A stretch of 39,616 nt of DNA from Candidatus Altimarinota bacterium (GCA_021735575.1 JAIPGU010000002.1:1-39616); one strand, 5' to 3'; numbered from the stretch's first letter, positions 22,600-30,904 are shown. A program made the numbers and translations. The notes: generated by a model from the letters alone, not told the origin.

Positions 22600-23130
22600 A
22601 TGAAAAAAATTTTTATAGGAGTCTCAATCGTACTTCTAGCCGGATGTCAGCAGGTAAAAAATGAAGAGTCTCCCATGGAATTTATGTCCGAAGAAGTAGA
22701 TACTGCAGGACTCGATGAGATCTGCGGTGGATATGATGGGCTTTCTTGCGCCTCCGGTTTGGAATGTCAATTCGACGGAACGCTCTCGCAAGGACAAGGA
22801 AGATGTATTCGTTCCACAGGAGAAGAAGCTGGAGAGTGTCCCGAAGTAAAATCTCCCGTTTGCGCTCAAAAAGGAAGAACCAAGAATGCGTACTTAAATG
22901 GATGTGAAGCCCTCAGGCACGAAGCAGAATTTGTGCACGCCGGATTTTGCCAACCGGATGAAACGGTAAAAGAAAGTTGCGAAGGCGAAGTGAAGGCTAT
23001 CGGAAATTGCGATACAGTTTTTATCGGATACGAAATGTGGCAAGGAAGATGTCGAGAATTTAGCGTGACAGCCTGCGCTGCGGAAATCCCCTTTGACACA
23101 CTGGAAGCGTGTCAGTCAGCGTGTGAATAA
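22600..23130 (+). CDS. Cysteine-rich lipoprotein with Kazal-like and Kunitz-like segments
   Basis: This 176-residue protein begins with a lipoprotein signal (KKIFIGVSIVLLAGC, lipobox LAGC). The mature part has about 17 cysteines in three blocks. Residues 42-65 (CGGYDGLSCASGLECQ) resemble small disulfide domains of antistasin or IGFBP type. Residues 78-116 (CPEVKSPVCAQKGRTKNAY, then NGCEAL...GFC) follow the Kazal pattern CPxxxxPVCGxDGxTYxNxC. Residues 128-175 end in GRCREFSVTACAAEIPFDTL followed by EACQSAC, close to the Kunitz/BPTI C-terminus. Known families of this type inhibit serine proteases. Outer-surface protease inhibition is inferred, not shown. Confidence 0.75.
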   Translation: MKKIFIGVSIVLLAGCQQVKNEESPMEFMSEEVDTAGLDEICGGYDGLSCASGLECQFDGTLSQGQGRCIRSTGEEAGECPEVKSPVCAQKGRTKNAYLNGCEALRHEAEFVHAGFCQPDETVKESCEGEVKAIGNCDTVFIGYEMWQGRCREFSVTACAAEIPFDTLEACQSACE

Positions 23131-23871
23131 GGGAGTATTATGTAGCATGTAGTACGTATTATGTATTTCGTATTACGTATGAGGGAAATCACAAATTTTT
23201 CTGTAGGGGCGTAGCAATGCTACGTCCTCATAGTTTAGTTCAATCCGAAGGACTCAGGAAGACGAGTTGAAGAACCTATACATATAGAGCGAGAGAAAAA
23301 TAAAATGATTTATGAACAAGGGGTTTAAACCCCTTGTTAGAAGAAAAAAAGTATATTATTTTGTTTTTCTTCAGCTCTAGTTATTTCAAAATAAAATGAC
23401 ATTTAATTTTGTCTTTCTGCCTGCCCTCGGCCGAGCAGGCCAGGGACCCCGTTAAATCCCCGCTAAAACGGGGGTCCCGACTTTGTCGGGACTATTTAAC
23501 GGGGGAAGAATCTTCCGCTTCATGCATTTAAAATACTTATTTCGAAGCCTTGCCCGCCGTGCCTGCCCGCCGTGGCGGGGTGTGGTTCCTTCTCCAGCCA
23601 CAGCGGGATCAGGAAGACACTTATTTATCCGCCTACGCAGAAAAGCCCGAGGAGCTTCATATATCACTTTGTTTTGGATGGGCCATAATACGTGATACGT
23701 AATACTTGATACTATTTTTGTATACCCCCAGTCTACATTTTTGTAATTGCCGACAAATTGTTTTGCTTTGGCTGTATTTTGTTTTTTCTCTTTCCCCTTT
23801 CTACTTTTTTCTTATTTCTTTTCCATCCTCGTCATCTTGTAATCCAGGACTATTTATGGTATAATAAGAAG
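23131..23871. repeat. 740-nt gene-free region of nested palindromes
   Basis: No gene is supported. It starts and ends with TACGTATTA-type repeats in opposite orientation (23148-23180 and 23687-23712). Inside are GGGGCGTAGC/GCTACGTCC (23205-23225) and the palindrome AACAAGGGGTTTAAACCCCTTGTT core near 23317. A large element at 23410-23619 has ends TGTCTTTCTG and TCAGGAAGACA. Its interior holds further inverted repeats (CCCCGTTAAAT with ATTTAACGGGG, and GTCCCGACtttGTCGGGAC). The DUF1622 promoter is at the right end. Confidence 0.65.
23837..23865 (+). promoter_or_regulatory. Leaderless promoter of the DUF1622 gene
   Basis: TTGTAA (23837-23842), a 17-nt spacer and a perfect TATAAT (23860-23865) are followed by AAGAAG and then the ATG at 23872. 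Transcription should begin at the start codon. Confidence 0.8.
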
Positions 23872-24204
23872 ATGAGGGAATTTTTAGTGACGTTCGCCGA
23901 ATACGTCTCCTTCGGAATTGGAGCAATCGGGATTTCTATTATTGTTATAGGGGCGCTTCTCGCAACCTGGGAATATCTCAACCACCATTTCTTACGAGAC
24001 GGAAAAAACAAGATTTTCTCAACGCTCAGTTGCCATCTTATTTTGGGACTTGATTTTCTGGTCGGGAAAGATGTCATCGACACTTTGCTGTTAGACCCAG
24101 ACGATGACTTCTGGCAGAGCTTGGCTCGATTGGGCGCTATAGTGTTTATCCGAATAATACTTTCGTTCTTCCTCACCAAGGAATTACAACAGTTCAAAGA
24201 CTAA
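23872..24204 (+). CDS. DUF1622-like membrane protein
   Basis: This 110-residue protein has three membrane segments: about residues 8-32 (FGIGAIGISIIVIGALLATWEYL), 49-65 and 78-100. The pattern resembles DUF1622: an N-terminal helix with IGxxIIxIGA, then HLILGLDFLVGKDVIDTLL, then LGAIVFIRIILSFFLTKEL. Function is unknown. I chose the ATG at 23872 because it lies 6 nt after a perfect -10 box, whereas a longer frame would read through the promoter. It converges on proC with a 4-nt overlap of stop codons. Confidence 0.8.
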   Translation: MREFLVTFAEYVSFGIGAIGISIIVIGALLATWEYLNHHFLRDGKNKIFSTLSCHLILGLDFLVGKDVIDTLLLDPDDDFWQSLARLGAIVFIRIILSFFLTKELQQFKD

Positions 24205-25004
24205 TGCTCCTTCCCGAGTTCTCTTCCCTTTTTATCTGCTTCTAAAAGGGCTTTTTTTAAAATATCTTCCCATCCCAATTCTTTCAAAACCTCAAGGGCT
24301 CGTTCTGTTACACCTCCTTTGGAAGCCACACGTTGAGTAGCCTCTCTAAAAGACAATGTTTCATTCTGTTCCAGTAGGCGTGCCGCTCCTAAAAACGTTT
24401 GCCGTACCGCCACACGAGCCTCTGCTTCTGAAAAGCCCATCTCTTGTGCTAAGCATTCCAATGTTTCTCCCAAAAAGAAAAAATAAGCTGGTCCACATCC
24501 GGAAATGGATGTTAAAGCGTCTATCTGCGATTCCCTTGAAAATTCCAACATAGCTCCTCCTGCTTCAATAATTTCTTTCACTTGCTGACGTTCTTCTTCA
24601 GAAAACTCACTCTGCGTATCAAAGAAAAGCCCTGTTATTCCCTTCCCGACAAATTGTCCCAAATTCGGCATAATACGCACAAAAGCGGCATTCCCTTTCA
24701 CAGACGAACGAATACGGTCAATCGGTGTTCCAGCAAGCATCGAAATAACAATCGCCTTTTGCGTGAAATGCAATTGTATTTCCGAGAGGTTTTGCGGTTT
24801 GATACCAAGAAGTACAACATCGCACGACCGCAAGTCCTCCGCTTTCAGAGTGGTAGACACGCCATAGGCTGTCTTCAAAGCATCGTTTCTCTCTTGCGTT
24901 TTATTGCACACAAGAACCTCCTCCGAAGAAAAAACATTCTCTGTCAGAACACTTTTCAAAAATGCTTCTCCCATATTGCCGCAACCCAATATCCCAAGTT
25001 TCAT
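24201..25004 (-). CDS. proC: Pyrroline-5-carboxylate reductase
   Basis: ProC reduces pyrroline-5-carboxylate to proline, the last step of proline synthesis. The N-terminus has the Rossmann motif LGILGCGNMGEAFLKSVL, with VVLLGIKPQN near residue 69. The family signature is seen as MLEFSRESQIDALTSISGCGPAYFFFLGETL and SKGGVTERALEVL. At 267 residues it is full length. I chose the ATG at 25004, 8 nt after a -10 box. It is separated from proA by a promoter and a simple-repeat tract, so it is transcribed on its own although it is in the same gene cluster. Confidence 0.96.
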   Translation of the reverse strand: MKLGILGCGNMGEAFLKSVLTENVFSSEEVLVCNKTQERNDALKTAYGVSTTLKAEDLRSCDVVLLGIKPQNLSEIQLHFTQKAIVISMLAGTPIDRIRSSVKGNAAFVRIMPNLGQFVGKGITGLFFDTQSEFSEEERQQVKEIIEAGGAMLEFSRESQIDALTSISGCGPAYFFFLGETLECLAQEMGFSEAEARVAVRQTFLGAARLLEQNETLSFREATQRVASKGGVTERALEVLKELGWEDILKKALLEADKKGRELGKEH

Positions 25005-25012
25005 ATGGAACA

Positions 25013-25041
25013 ATTATGCATTATGAACGAGCCGTTATCAA
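25013..25041 (-). promoter_or_regulatory. Leaderless promoter of proC
   Basis: TTGATA (25036-25041), a 17-nt spacer and CATAAT (25013-25018) on the minus strand lie 8 nt before the proC ATG. Immediately upstream is the tract CTTTCTAACTTTTTCC, which also precedes the prfA promoter. Confidence 0.7.
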
Positions 25042-25135
25042 TGGAAAAAGTTAGAAAGTTGGAGAGACAGAAAGATAGAGAGTCTTACTATTTTTACTCC
25101 CTCGCTCTCGATCTCTCTTACTCTCCCACTTCTCT

Positions 25136-26386
25136 TCATTGCCGTACCTGTCCATCTCCTCTCAAAATCCATTTTTGAGTTACCAGTGCCTCTAACGCAA
25201 ATGGACCACGCGCGTGAAGCTTTTGGGTCGAAATACCAATTTCGGCTCCGAGTCCAAACACCGAACCATCCGTAAAACGTGTCGAAGCGTTACTGTAGAC
25301 CGCCGCCACATCCACTTCCCGCAAAAAACGATCGCAGAGATCTTTGTTTTCTGACACGATCGATTCCGAATGACGCGAAGAGTAACGAGCAATATGCACC
25401 AAAGCATCGTCAAAAGAATCGACTACTTTTATCGAACATTTCAGCCCCAAGAATTCACGTCCAAAATCACTTTCTGATGCTTTTTGAAGCAATGAATACC
25501 CTGCTTCTTGGAGCACAGAGAATGATATTTCATCCGCGAAAATTTCTACTCCTGCTTGGCGAAATTCGTTCACCAACATCGGCAGAAATGATTGAGCAAT
25601 ATCCTGCGATACGAGAATGGTATCCAAGGCGTTACACACGGACGGACGTTGGAGTTTCGCATTGAGCACAATGGCTTTCGCTTTTTCCAAATCAGCCGAA
25701 CTTTCCACAAACGTATGGCATACCCCCGCACCCGTTTCAATGGTCGGAATACGAGCGTGTTCCCGTACAAATTGAATCAAATTTTGACTCCCACGAGGAA
25801 TAAGAACATCCACATATTTCTCTGCTTCCAAAAGTTCTTGTACAAAAGCACGATCAGTCGGCAAGAGCTGTACGGCATTTTCATCTATTCCTTTGGATCG
25901 CAGCACATCATGAATAACCGCTACCAAAGCAGTATTAGAAGCTTCCGCATCCGAACCTCCGCGCAAAATGACCGCATTTCCCGAACGAAGCGCCAATACC
26001 GCTACGTCGACCGTAACATTCGGACGTGATTCATAAATCACCCCTACCACACCAAGCGGAACCGTTACTTTTTGAAGCTCTATTCCATTTTCGAGTGTTC
26101 GTGAAAGAAGTACTTTTCCTGTGGGATCGGGCAACGATGCAATATTTCTCGCGTCAGAAGCGATTGATTGAATGCGCGCCTCATTGAGTAACAAGCGATC
26201 TTTTTTGGGGTCGCTGTCTTCCATTTTTTCCGCATCACGCGCATTTGCTTCAAGTACTTTCTCCCTATTCTCTTCAAGGTTTTGAGCAATGTCTAATATT
26301 AATTGAGCACGTTCACTATCCGAGAGCATAGCCACCTCCCGCGAAGCACTTTTCGTTTTTTCAAGAAGCGGCAAAATTGTATTCAT
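25136..26386 (-). CDS. proA: Gamma-glutamyl phosphate reductase
   Basis: ProA reduces glutamyl 5-phosphate to glutamate semialdehyde. The sequence has the NADPH-binding PLGVVGVIYESRPNVTVDVAVL near residue 105, LRSGNAVILRGG, and the catalytic cysteine in LQRPSVCNALDTILV near residue 250. The end is FGLGAEIGISTQKLHARGPFALEAL. The 416-residue length is normal. I chose MNTILPLLEK at 26386; the upstream extension is only GAGAGTG simple repeat. It follows proB by 48 nt of that repeat. The first codons and this spacer are duplicated upstream of proB. Confidence 0.96.
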   Translation of the reverse strand: MNTILPLLEKTKSASREVAMLSDSERAQLILDIAQNLEENREKVLEANARDAEKMEDSDPKKDRLLLNEARIQSIASDARNIASLPDPTGKVLLSRTLENGIELQKVTVPLGVVGVIYESRPNVTVDVAVLALRSGNAVILRGGSDAEASNTALVAVIHDVLRSKGIDENAVQLLPTDRAFVQELLEAEKYVDVLIPRGSQNLIQFVREHARIPTIETGAGVCHTFVESSADLEKAKAIVLNAKLQRPSVCNALDTILVSQDIAQSFLPMLVNEFRQAGVEIFADEISFSVLQEAGYSLLQKASESDFGREFLGLKCSIKVVDSFDDALVHIARYSSRHSESIVSENKDLCDRFLREVDVAAVYSNASTRFTDGSVFGLGAEIGISTQKLHARGPFALEALVTQKWILRGDGQVRQ

Positions 26387-26434
26387 GTGTTTTTTCTCTC
26401 TCACTCTCATACTCTCACACTCTCTCACTACCCC

Positions 26435-27475
26435 CTAAAATAACACGATTTCATCCGCATGTGCAACTTCCACTCCTTTTCCTCCCTGCATTTCCCGAAT
26501 AACTCGAGACGATATTTTTGCCCGAGCCACAGCAAACACTTCTGTATTTCCGAAAGCGTCTTTCGTGCAGATTTTTAAAATATCGCGTTTTTCAAAATCT
26601 CCTTCAACTCCTATCACTCCCACAAGTAGAAGGCTTTTCCTATCCTGCAATGCCTTCCTGGCTCCTTCATCTACGATAACTTTTCCCGTCGAAAGACTCC
26701 CACTCGCCATCCATTTCTGATGGGCAGAAATATTACATGCCTGCGCCTTACAAACGGTTCCTGTCTCAAATTTTTCTGCCAAGAGCACATTCCCCTCTTT
26801 TCGAATATCAAAAATAATCGTCGCAACCCCAAAATTCGTGGCAAGTCTCGCACAATGGAGCTTTGAAAGCATGCCCCCCAAACCAAATTCCGACCGCTCC
26901 TCTTTCACACAAGAAAATATATGCTCATCAAATGTGTGTATTTCTCGAACCAGAGTTGTGTCATCCAAGAGCCCCTCTTGCACCGTTCCCAAAAGCAATT
27001 TCTCCGCCGAAAACCCAACCGCCAAGAGCGTCGCCAATTCGTCATTGTCAGAAAATTTTATCTCTCTATTCGAAACAACATCATTCTCGTTCACAACCGG
27101 AAGAACATTGTTTTTCCAAAGTTCCTCAAATGTCTCCCTCAATTGAAGAAACTGAGCACGGTTTGAAAAATGGTGCCTTTCACACAAAGCTTGCGCTACC
27201 GATATACCATATTTATGAAAATGATTCGCATAACGTCCTATGAGGATAGGATTCCCAATCGAAGCGGCCGCTTTTCTATCTCCTAATTTTCCTAAAAAAT
27301 GGGTCATAAATTTTTTTCCAAGTCCAACCGCTCCCGAAGAAACCAAAATAAGATGATACCGTTTTTGTAATTCTGCTGATTGACGGCATATTTCTCGCAC
27401 GATTTCTTCATCCATTTCGCCGGAATAACTCGTGATAGCCGCCGTCCCAACCTTTAAAACAAGTACTGGTTTCAT
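26435..27475 (-). CDS. proB: Glutamate 5-kinase
   Basis: ProB phosphorylates glutamate, the first and usually feedback-regulated step of proline synthesis. The amino acid kinase domain shows VLVLKVGTAAIT, LILVSSGAVGLGKK, VLPVVNENDVVS and FSDNDELATLLAVGFSAEKLLLGT. A C-terminal PUA domain (about residues 265-346, GKVIVDEGARKALQ onward) is present. The 346-residue length is normal. I chose the ATG at 27475 (KPVLVLKVG) because TACAAT lies 6 nt before it. The longer frame would read through a palindromic element and has no family match. Confidence 0.95.
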   Translation of the reverse strand: MKPVLVLKVGTAAITSYSGEMDEEIVREICRQSAELQKRYHLILVSSGAVGLGKKFMTHFLGKLGDRKAAASIGNPILIGRYANHFHKYGISVAQALCERHHFSNRAQFLQLRETFEELWKNNVLPVVNENDVVSNREIKFSDNDELATLLAVGFSAEKLLLGTVQEGLLDDTTLVREIHTFDEHIFSCVKEERSEFGLGGMLSKLHCARLATNFGVATIIFDIRKEGNVLLAEKFETGTVCKAQACNISAHQKWMASGSLSTGKVIVDEGARKALQDRKSLLLVGVIGVEGDFEKRDILKICTKDAFGNTEVFAVARAKISSRVIREMQGGKGVEVAHADEIVLF

Positions 27476-27481
27476 AGGTGC

Positions 27482-27487
27482 ATTGTA
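27482..27487 (-). promoter_or_regulatory. Leaderless -10 box of proB
   Basis: TACAAT on the minus strand ends 6 nt before the proB ATG. The -35 region would fall in the end of the adjacent palindromic element (CAGTGTTTCC) and is weak, so the element insertion may have altered this promoter. Confidence 0.5.
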
Positions 27488-27491
27488 CTTA

Positions 27492-27549
27492 GGAAACACT
27501 GAGAAACTACACTTTTCTAAATTTTTTAGAAAGAAAAAATAATTTTTCC
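27492..27549. repeat. Truncated palindromic element upstream of proB
   Basis: This element has the same GGAAACACTGA end and the same TTTCTAAA/TTTAGAAA hairpin as 9310-9360, nearly identical over about 45 nt. The opposite end is missing. It separates proB from a fragment of the proA 5' end. Confidence 0.65.
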
Positions 27550-27605
27550 AAAAGCGGCACAATTGTATTCATGTATTTTTTCTCTCTCACTCTCTCACTA
27601 TCCCT
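27550..27605 (-). pseudogene. Fragment of proA 5' end and upstream spacer
   Basis: The minus strand reads TTTTAGGGATAGTGAGAGAG, further GAGAGTG repeat, then ATGAATACAATTGTGCCGCT. This matches the proB-proA junction and the first ten proA codons at 26367-26437 (MNTIVPLLEK here, MNTILPLLEK in proA). The frame then runs into the palindromic element and stops. The two copies form direct repeats around proB. Confidence 0.75.
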
Positions 27606-27678
27606 AAAAGTCCTGTAGCAAGACACGCTGGACAATCAAAAAAAATCCTGAATAATCACACTGAAATAAAAAAACTCT

Positions 27679-28056
27679 ATGAGATTTATTGCAAAAGTTT
27701 TTCTGATCATTGTCCTCAATGCTGGACTCTTCTGGGCGCTCGAAACGAAAATTTTTCCTGACACATTCTCCGTCACCGGTGGAATAGAAGGATATTTCTT
27801 TATCGCCATTATTTTTACGCTCCTCAATATTATCCTGCGTCCTATTATTACTCTCATAACCATTCCTTTCCGTATACTGACACTCGGCGTCATCGGATTT
27901 TTCGTCAATGCCTTTATGCTGTGGATACTTGAGAACAGCGTCAATTTCCTAGAACTCTTCAACACGCAAATTGAAATATCCGGTTTTTCTACGTATTTAA
28001 TTGCAGGAGTGATTCTCTCCCTTTTAAATTCTATTTTTAACTGGCTCCGATCTTAA
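27679..28056 (+). CDS. Holin-4-superfamily-like membrane protein
   Basis: This 125-residue protein has four membrane segments and the family core LLNIILRPIITLITIPFRILTLGVIGFFVNAFML. It matches the group annotated as mycobacterial four-helix phage holin (PF04020-like). These proteins are widespread in bacterial chromosomes outside prophages and their function is not known. No other phage gene is nearby, so a holin role is unlikely. The start is the first in-frame ATG followed by RFIAKVFLIIV. Confidence 0.85.
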   Translation: MRFIAKVFLIIVLNAGLFWALETKIFPDTFSVTGGIEGYFFIAIIFTLLNIILRPIITLITIPFRILTLGVIGFFVNAFMLWILENSVNFLELFNTQIEISGFSTYLIAGVILSLLNSIFNWLRS

Positions 28057-28172
28057 ACGAAATACAAAATTCCCATTATCTAATCTTACGGCAAATCCAT
28101 TTCTTTCCTCCAATATTATTACATTCTTTCCAGAATATATTCTTGGAACGAATTTACTTGTGATTTTCCCCA

Positions 28173-28199
28173 AACTCACTAGAATGCGCCCGTAAAAAA
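28173..28199 (+). promoter_or_regulatory. Promoter of secG
   Basis: TTGTGA and TAGAAT are separated by 16 nt in the segment before secG, giving a leader of about 13 nt. The rest of the 28057-28205 gap is AT-rich with no other feature seen. Box coordinates are approximate to one or two bases. Confidence 0.5.
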
Positions 28200-28205
28200 A
28201 AGATC

Positions 28206-28421
28206 ATGTTTAAAGTCCTCTATATCGTATTAACATTCCTCTTTATTGCTTTGGTCCTTCTCCAGCAAAAAAACGCTACTCTCGGATCCATGATGGGAGG
28301 TGACGCCGGGGACGAAATGGCCCAAACAAGGCGTGGAGCAGAAAAGCTATTGCATCAAGCAACCATCGTACTCGCCATCCTTTTCTTAGTAGGTGGTTTG
28401 TATGCGATGTTTGTAGCATAA
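28206..28421 (+). CDS. secG: Preprotein translocase subunit SecG
   Basis: SecG is the small accessory subunit of the SecYEG channel. The 71-residue protein has two membrane helices (about 3-20 and 48-68). The conserved middle is FIALVLLQQKNATLGSMMGGD followed by RRGAEKLLHQATIVLAILFLVGG, matching the family pattern of LLQ...G followed by R(R)G.EK. It precedes the peptide-binding protein gene by 6 nt, so both are one operon, a gene pair I have seen often in CPR genomes. Confidence 0.92.
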   Translation: MFKVLYIVLTFLFIALVLLQQKNATLGSMMGGDAGDEMAQTRRGAEKLLHQATIVLAILFLVGGLYAMFVA

Positions 28422-28427
28422 ATTTGC

Positions 28428-30167
28428 ATGCGACGTTTGAGTTTCCAATTCCGATCTCGCCTCTATGGCAGTGTGGGGGTATTCGTGCTTTTATGCTTGG
28501 GAGGACTCTTTTGGGCGTGGCATAATTTTTTTCTCGCCCACTCAAAATTCGTTCCCGACGAAGGAGGTATTTTTACGGAATCTACTATCGGAACGCTCAA
28601 AAATTTGAACCCGTTAGCAAATGATGTCACACTTTTTGATCGCGATCTTCAGCAACTTATTTTCTCGGGGCTCCTTCGTTATAACCCTGTCTCCGGACAG
28701 ATAGAAGGAGCGCTTGCCGATTTCCGAATTTCAGAAGACTCGAGAACATATTTTCTCACTCTCAAAGATTCCGCACGCTTCCAAAATGGGGATCCTGTCA
28801 CCACGGACGATGTTCTTTTTACGTTTGAGAAAATTATCCAAAATCCACATTTCGACAATACTATATTGCGAGATGCCTTCGAATATGTTTCGTTGGACAC
28901 TGTTGATAATCGCACTGTTTCATTTTCTCTTCCCGAACAAAATGTATTTTTTCTTTCTCTTCTCACGACACCGGTTCTCTCCGCAAAAGAATACCGAAAC
29001 GCCCTCATTGAAGAAATAACCGATCCGGATTTTCCCGCTAATAAAAATCCTATCGGAGCCGGTCCTTATAAACTGAAAAACATTATTCCGTCAGATAATG
29101 GAAGTGTGCGAGTGTTTTTAGAGAAAAATCCCTATTTTTATGATGGCGTGCCGTATATCGAGCAAATAGTATTTTATATATATCCTGATTTTGAACACCT
29201 CAACAGCGACCATCCATGGAGTACTATGTTTTCCAAAATTCCTTTCGCGTGGCTTGAAACATTCGTGAAAAAATTATTCGACACCTATCAACTTGGCGCG
29301 GAATACCAAAAACGCGAATATTTACTCCCTCGCTTTACTGCTTTATTTTTTAATTTAGATCAACCACTGACTGCAAATCCAAATGTACGAAAAGCCCTCA
29401 AACTCTCTTTAGAAAAATCAAAAATTCTGGAAAAAGAAACCGGTTGGAATCAAATTGACTCTTTTTTCTTTTTTGAGGGAATCGAAAGTTGGCATATTCC
29501 GGATGTACGAGAAGCGACACGATATCTGCGAGACGGAGGATTTCCGTATGATTCAGAAGAAGAAATGAGAATGACACCGAATGGAACACCATTTACACTT
29601 CGTGTGGTAACATCTACCTCCCCTCCGGTATATTCTCGTTTTACTCAAAATATCGCACGCAGTTGGGGGAAAAATCTGGGAATACAAGTGGATTTGGCTG
29701 TGCTAGAACCGAATGAATTCCAAGAAGCTCTCGAAACCCGAAATTACGATGTCGTTCTTTTTGGACAAAATTTTTCGCAGAACTTTGATTCGCTCTCCAC
29801 ATGGCATTCTTCTCAATCTGGAAAGTTCAATCTTTCAAATCTCACGCATGAAGATGTCGATTTCTTGATTGATGAAGTTCGATTTTCCGGAGCAGGAAGC
29901 GATCTTTTTGCTCTCAATGAAAAACTGGATGAAATCATCCCCGCGATTGTTCTCGCAACTCCGAAGTATAATTTGCTTCTCTCCCAAGAACTTCATGGGT
30001 TTTCAAACACGTTTGGGAAAGTGCGAAGTCATTCAGAACGATTTTTTGACGCGAATAAATGGTATTTCTTCGAAAAACGAGATTGGGATTGGCCCCAAGG
30101 AAAATCAAAATTATGGGGATTTATAAAATGGATATTCGGAGCAACTCCTCCTCTTCCTCAATCATGA
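28428..30167 (+). CDS. Membrane-anchored family 5 substrate-binding protein (oligopeptide type)
   Basis: This 579-residue protein has an N-terminal membrane anchor (GSVGVFVLLCLGGLFWAWH, about 14-34), no lipobox, and then the SBP family 5 fold. Typical segments are LNPLANDVTLFDRDLQQLIFSGLLRYNP, LKDSARFQNGDPVTTDDVLFTFEKI, NPIGAGPYKL, and later NVRKALKLSLEKSKIL. Relatives deliver peptides or nickel to ABC permeases. No permease or ATPase gene is nearby, so its partner is elsewhere or it works alone at the membrane. It is cotranscribed with secG. Confidence 0.9.
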   Translation: MRRLSFQFRSRLYGSVGVFVLLCLGGLFWAWHNFFLAHSKFVPDEGGIFTESTIGTLKNLNPLANDVTLFDRDLQQLIFSGLLRYNPVSGQIEGALADFRISEDSRTYFLTLKDSARFQNGDPVTTDDVLFTFEKIIQNPHFDNTILRDAFEYVSLDTVDNRTVSFSLPEQNVFFLSLLTTPVLSAKEYRNALIEEITDPDFPANKNPIGAGPYKLKNIIPSDNGSVRVFLEKNPYFYDGVPYIEQIVFYIYPDFEHLNSDHPWSTMFSKIPFAWLETFVKKLFDTYQLGAEYQKREYLLPRFTALFFNLDQPLTANPNVRKALKLSLEKSKILEKETGWNQIDSFFFFEGIESWHIPDVREATRYLRDGGFPYDSEEEMRMTPNGTPFTLRVVTSTSPPVYSRFTQNIARSWGKNLGIQVDLAVLEPNEFQEALETRNYDVVLFGQNFSQNFDSLSTWHSSQSGKFNLSNLTHEDVDFLIDEVRFSGAGSDLFALNEKLDEIIPAIVLATPKYNLLLSQELHGFSNTFGKVRSHSERFFDANKWYFFEKRDWDWPQGKSKLWGFIKWIFGATPPLPQS

Positions 30168-30222
30168 GAAAACGCTGATACATAAAAATTTTTCCCAAAA
30201 ATCCATAAAAGAAGCACATGAC

Positions 30223-30375
30223 GGAAATACTGAGAAATTGTCTAAGAACTCGGAAACAAGCCATAATGCAAACGAGGCGTAGTAGAGGAAAACTACGGCG
30301 AGTGCATTGTGGCGAAGCTGACCCCGCATCAAGTGCGGGGCAGACTCCCTATTTTTGGAATTTATCAGTGTTTCC
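30223..30375. repeat. Palindromic element abutting the ruvX start codon
   Basis: This 153-nt element has inverted ends GGAAATACTGAGAAATT and AATTTATCAGTGTTTCC. Inside are GCAAACGAGGCGTAGT, an inverted repeat CGTAGT/ACTACG, and CCCCGCA/TGCGGGG. The right end directly touches the ATG at 30376. The ends match those at 9310-9463, and the ACGAGGCG motif matches the elements at 10309 and 33300. Confidence 0.65.
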
Positions 30376-30804
30376 ATGAAAGAAAAAGATTGGCTTGCCT
30401 CTCTCGAAGCTCAAAACGAAGGAGAATACAGTAAGAAAAATACTCTGCAAAACGTGCTTGGAGTCGATTTCGGGAAAAAATTTTGCGGACTCGCCTTCTC
30501 TCCGGATGGCATGTGCATCATACCACTGGAGGTAGTCGAAACTTCTCATATAGAATCTCGTATTCAGCAGATTCTACGCGCAAAAAAAATACAAACGATT
30601 GTCTTTGGTCTTCCAATTCTTCCCGATGGCAGAGAAAATTCTCTCTGTGCCGATATTCGACAGCTCGCTGGGAAACTGCAATCCCTGTCTCGCATCGAAT
30701 TTGTTAATGAACGGTTTTCGTCTCAAACAGTCGTAAGCCGTGCCAAACGAAAAGATGATTTAGCGGCTGTGCGAATTTTGGAGTTTGCATTTTCAAAAAA
30801 ATGA
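30376..30804 (+). CDS. ruvX: RuvX/YqgF-type Holliday junction resolvase homologue
   Basis: RuvX (YqgF) is an RNase H-fold nuclease linked to 16S rRNA 5' processing and proposed to cut Holliday junctions. The RNase H-like motif LGVDFGKKFCGLAFS starts near residue 28. TIVFGLPILPDGREN follows, then EFVNERFSSQTV, and DDLAAVRILEFAF at the end carries the acidic pair of the active site. A 25-residue N-terminal extension precedes the core. The start is tentative, since the ATG directly follows a repeat element; an upstream in-frame ATG lies inside the element. Confidence 0.9.
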   Translation: MKEKDWLASLEAQNEGEYSKKNTLQNVLGVDFGKKFCGLAFSPDGMCIIPLEVVETSHIESRIQQILRAKKIQTIVFGLPILPDGRENSLCADIRQLAGKLQSLSRIEFVNERFSSQTVVSRAKRKDDLAAVRILEFAFSKK

Positions 30805-30904
30805 TACAATGAAACTCCCTCTATGGGAGAATCAATCAGAGGGCACCCTGACCTAACCAGGTCGGAATGTGGGATTCCCGAGCAAGAATGATCGGAAAAA
30901 ATTC

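Noticed and set aside
27679-28056. Prophage remnant suggested by the holin-like gene
   Set aside because: No other phage genes are nearby, and this protein family is common in non-phage bacterial chromosomes.
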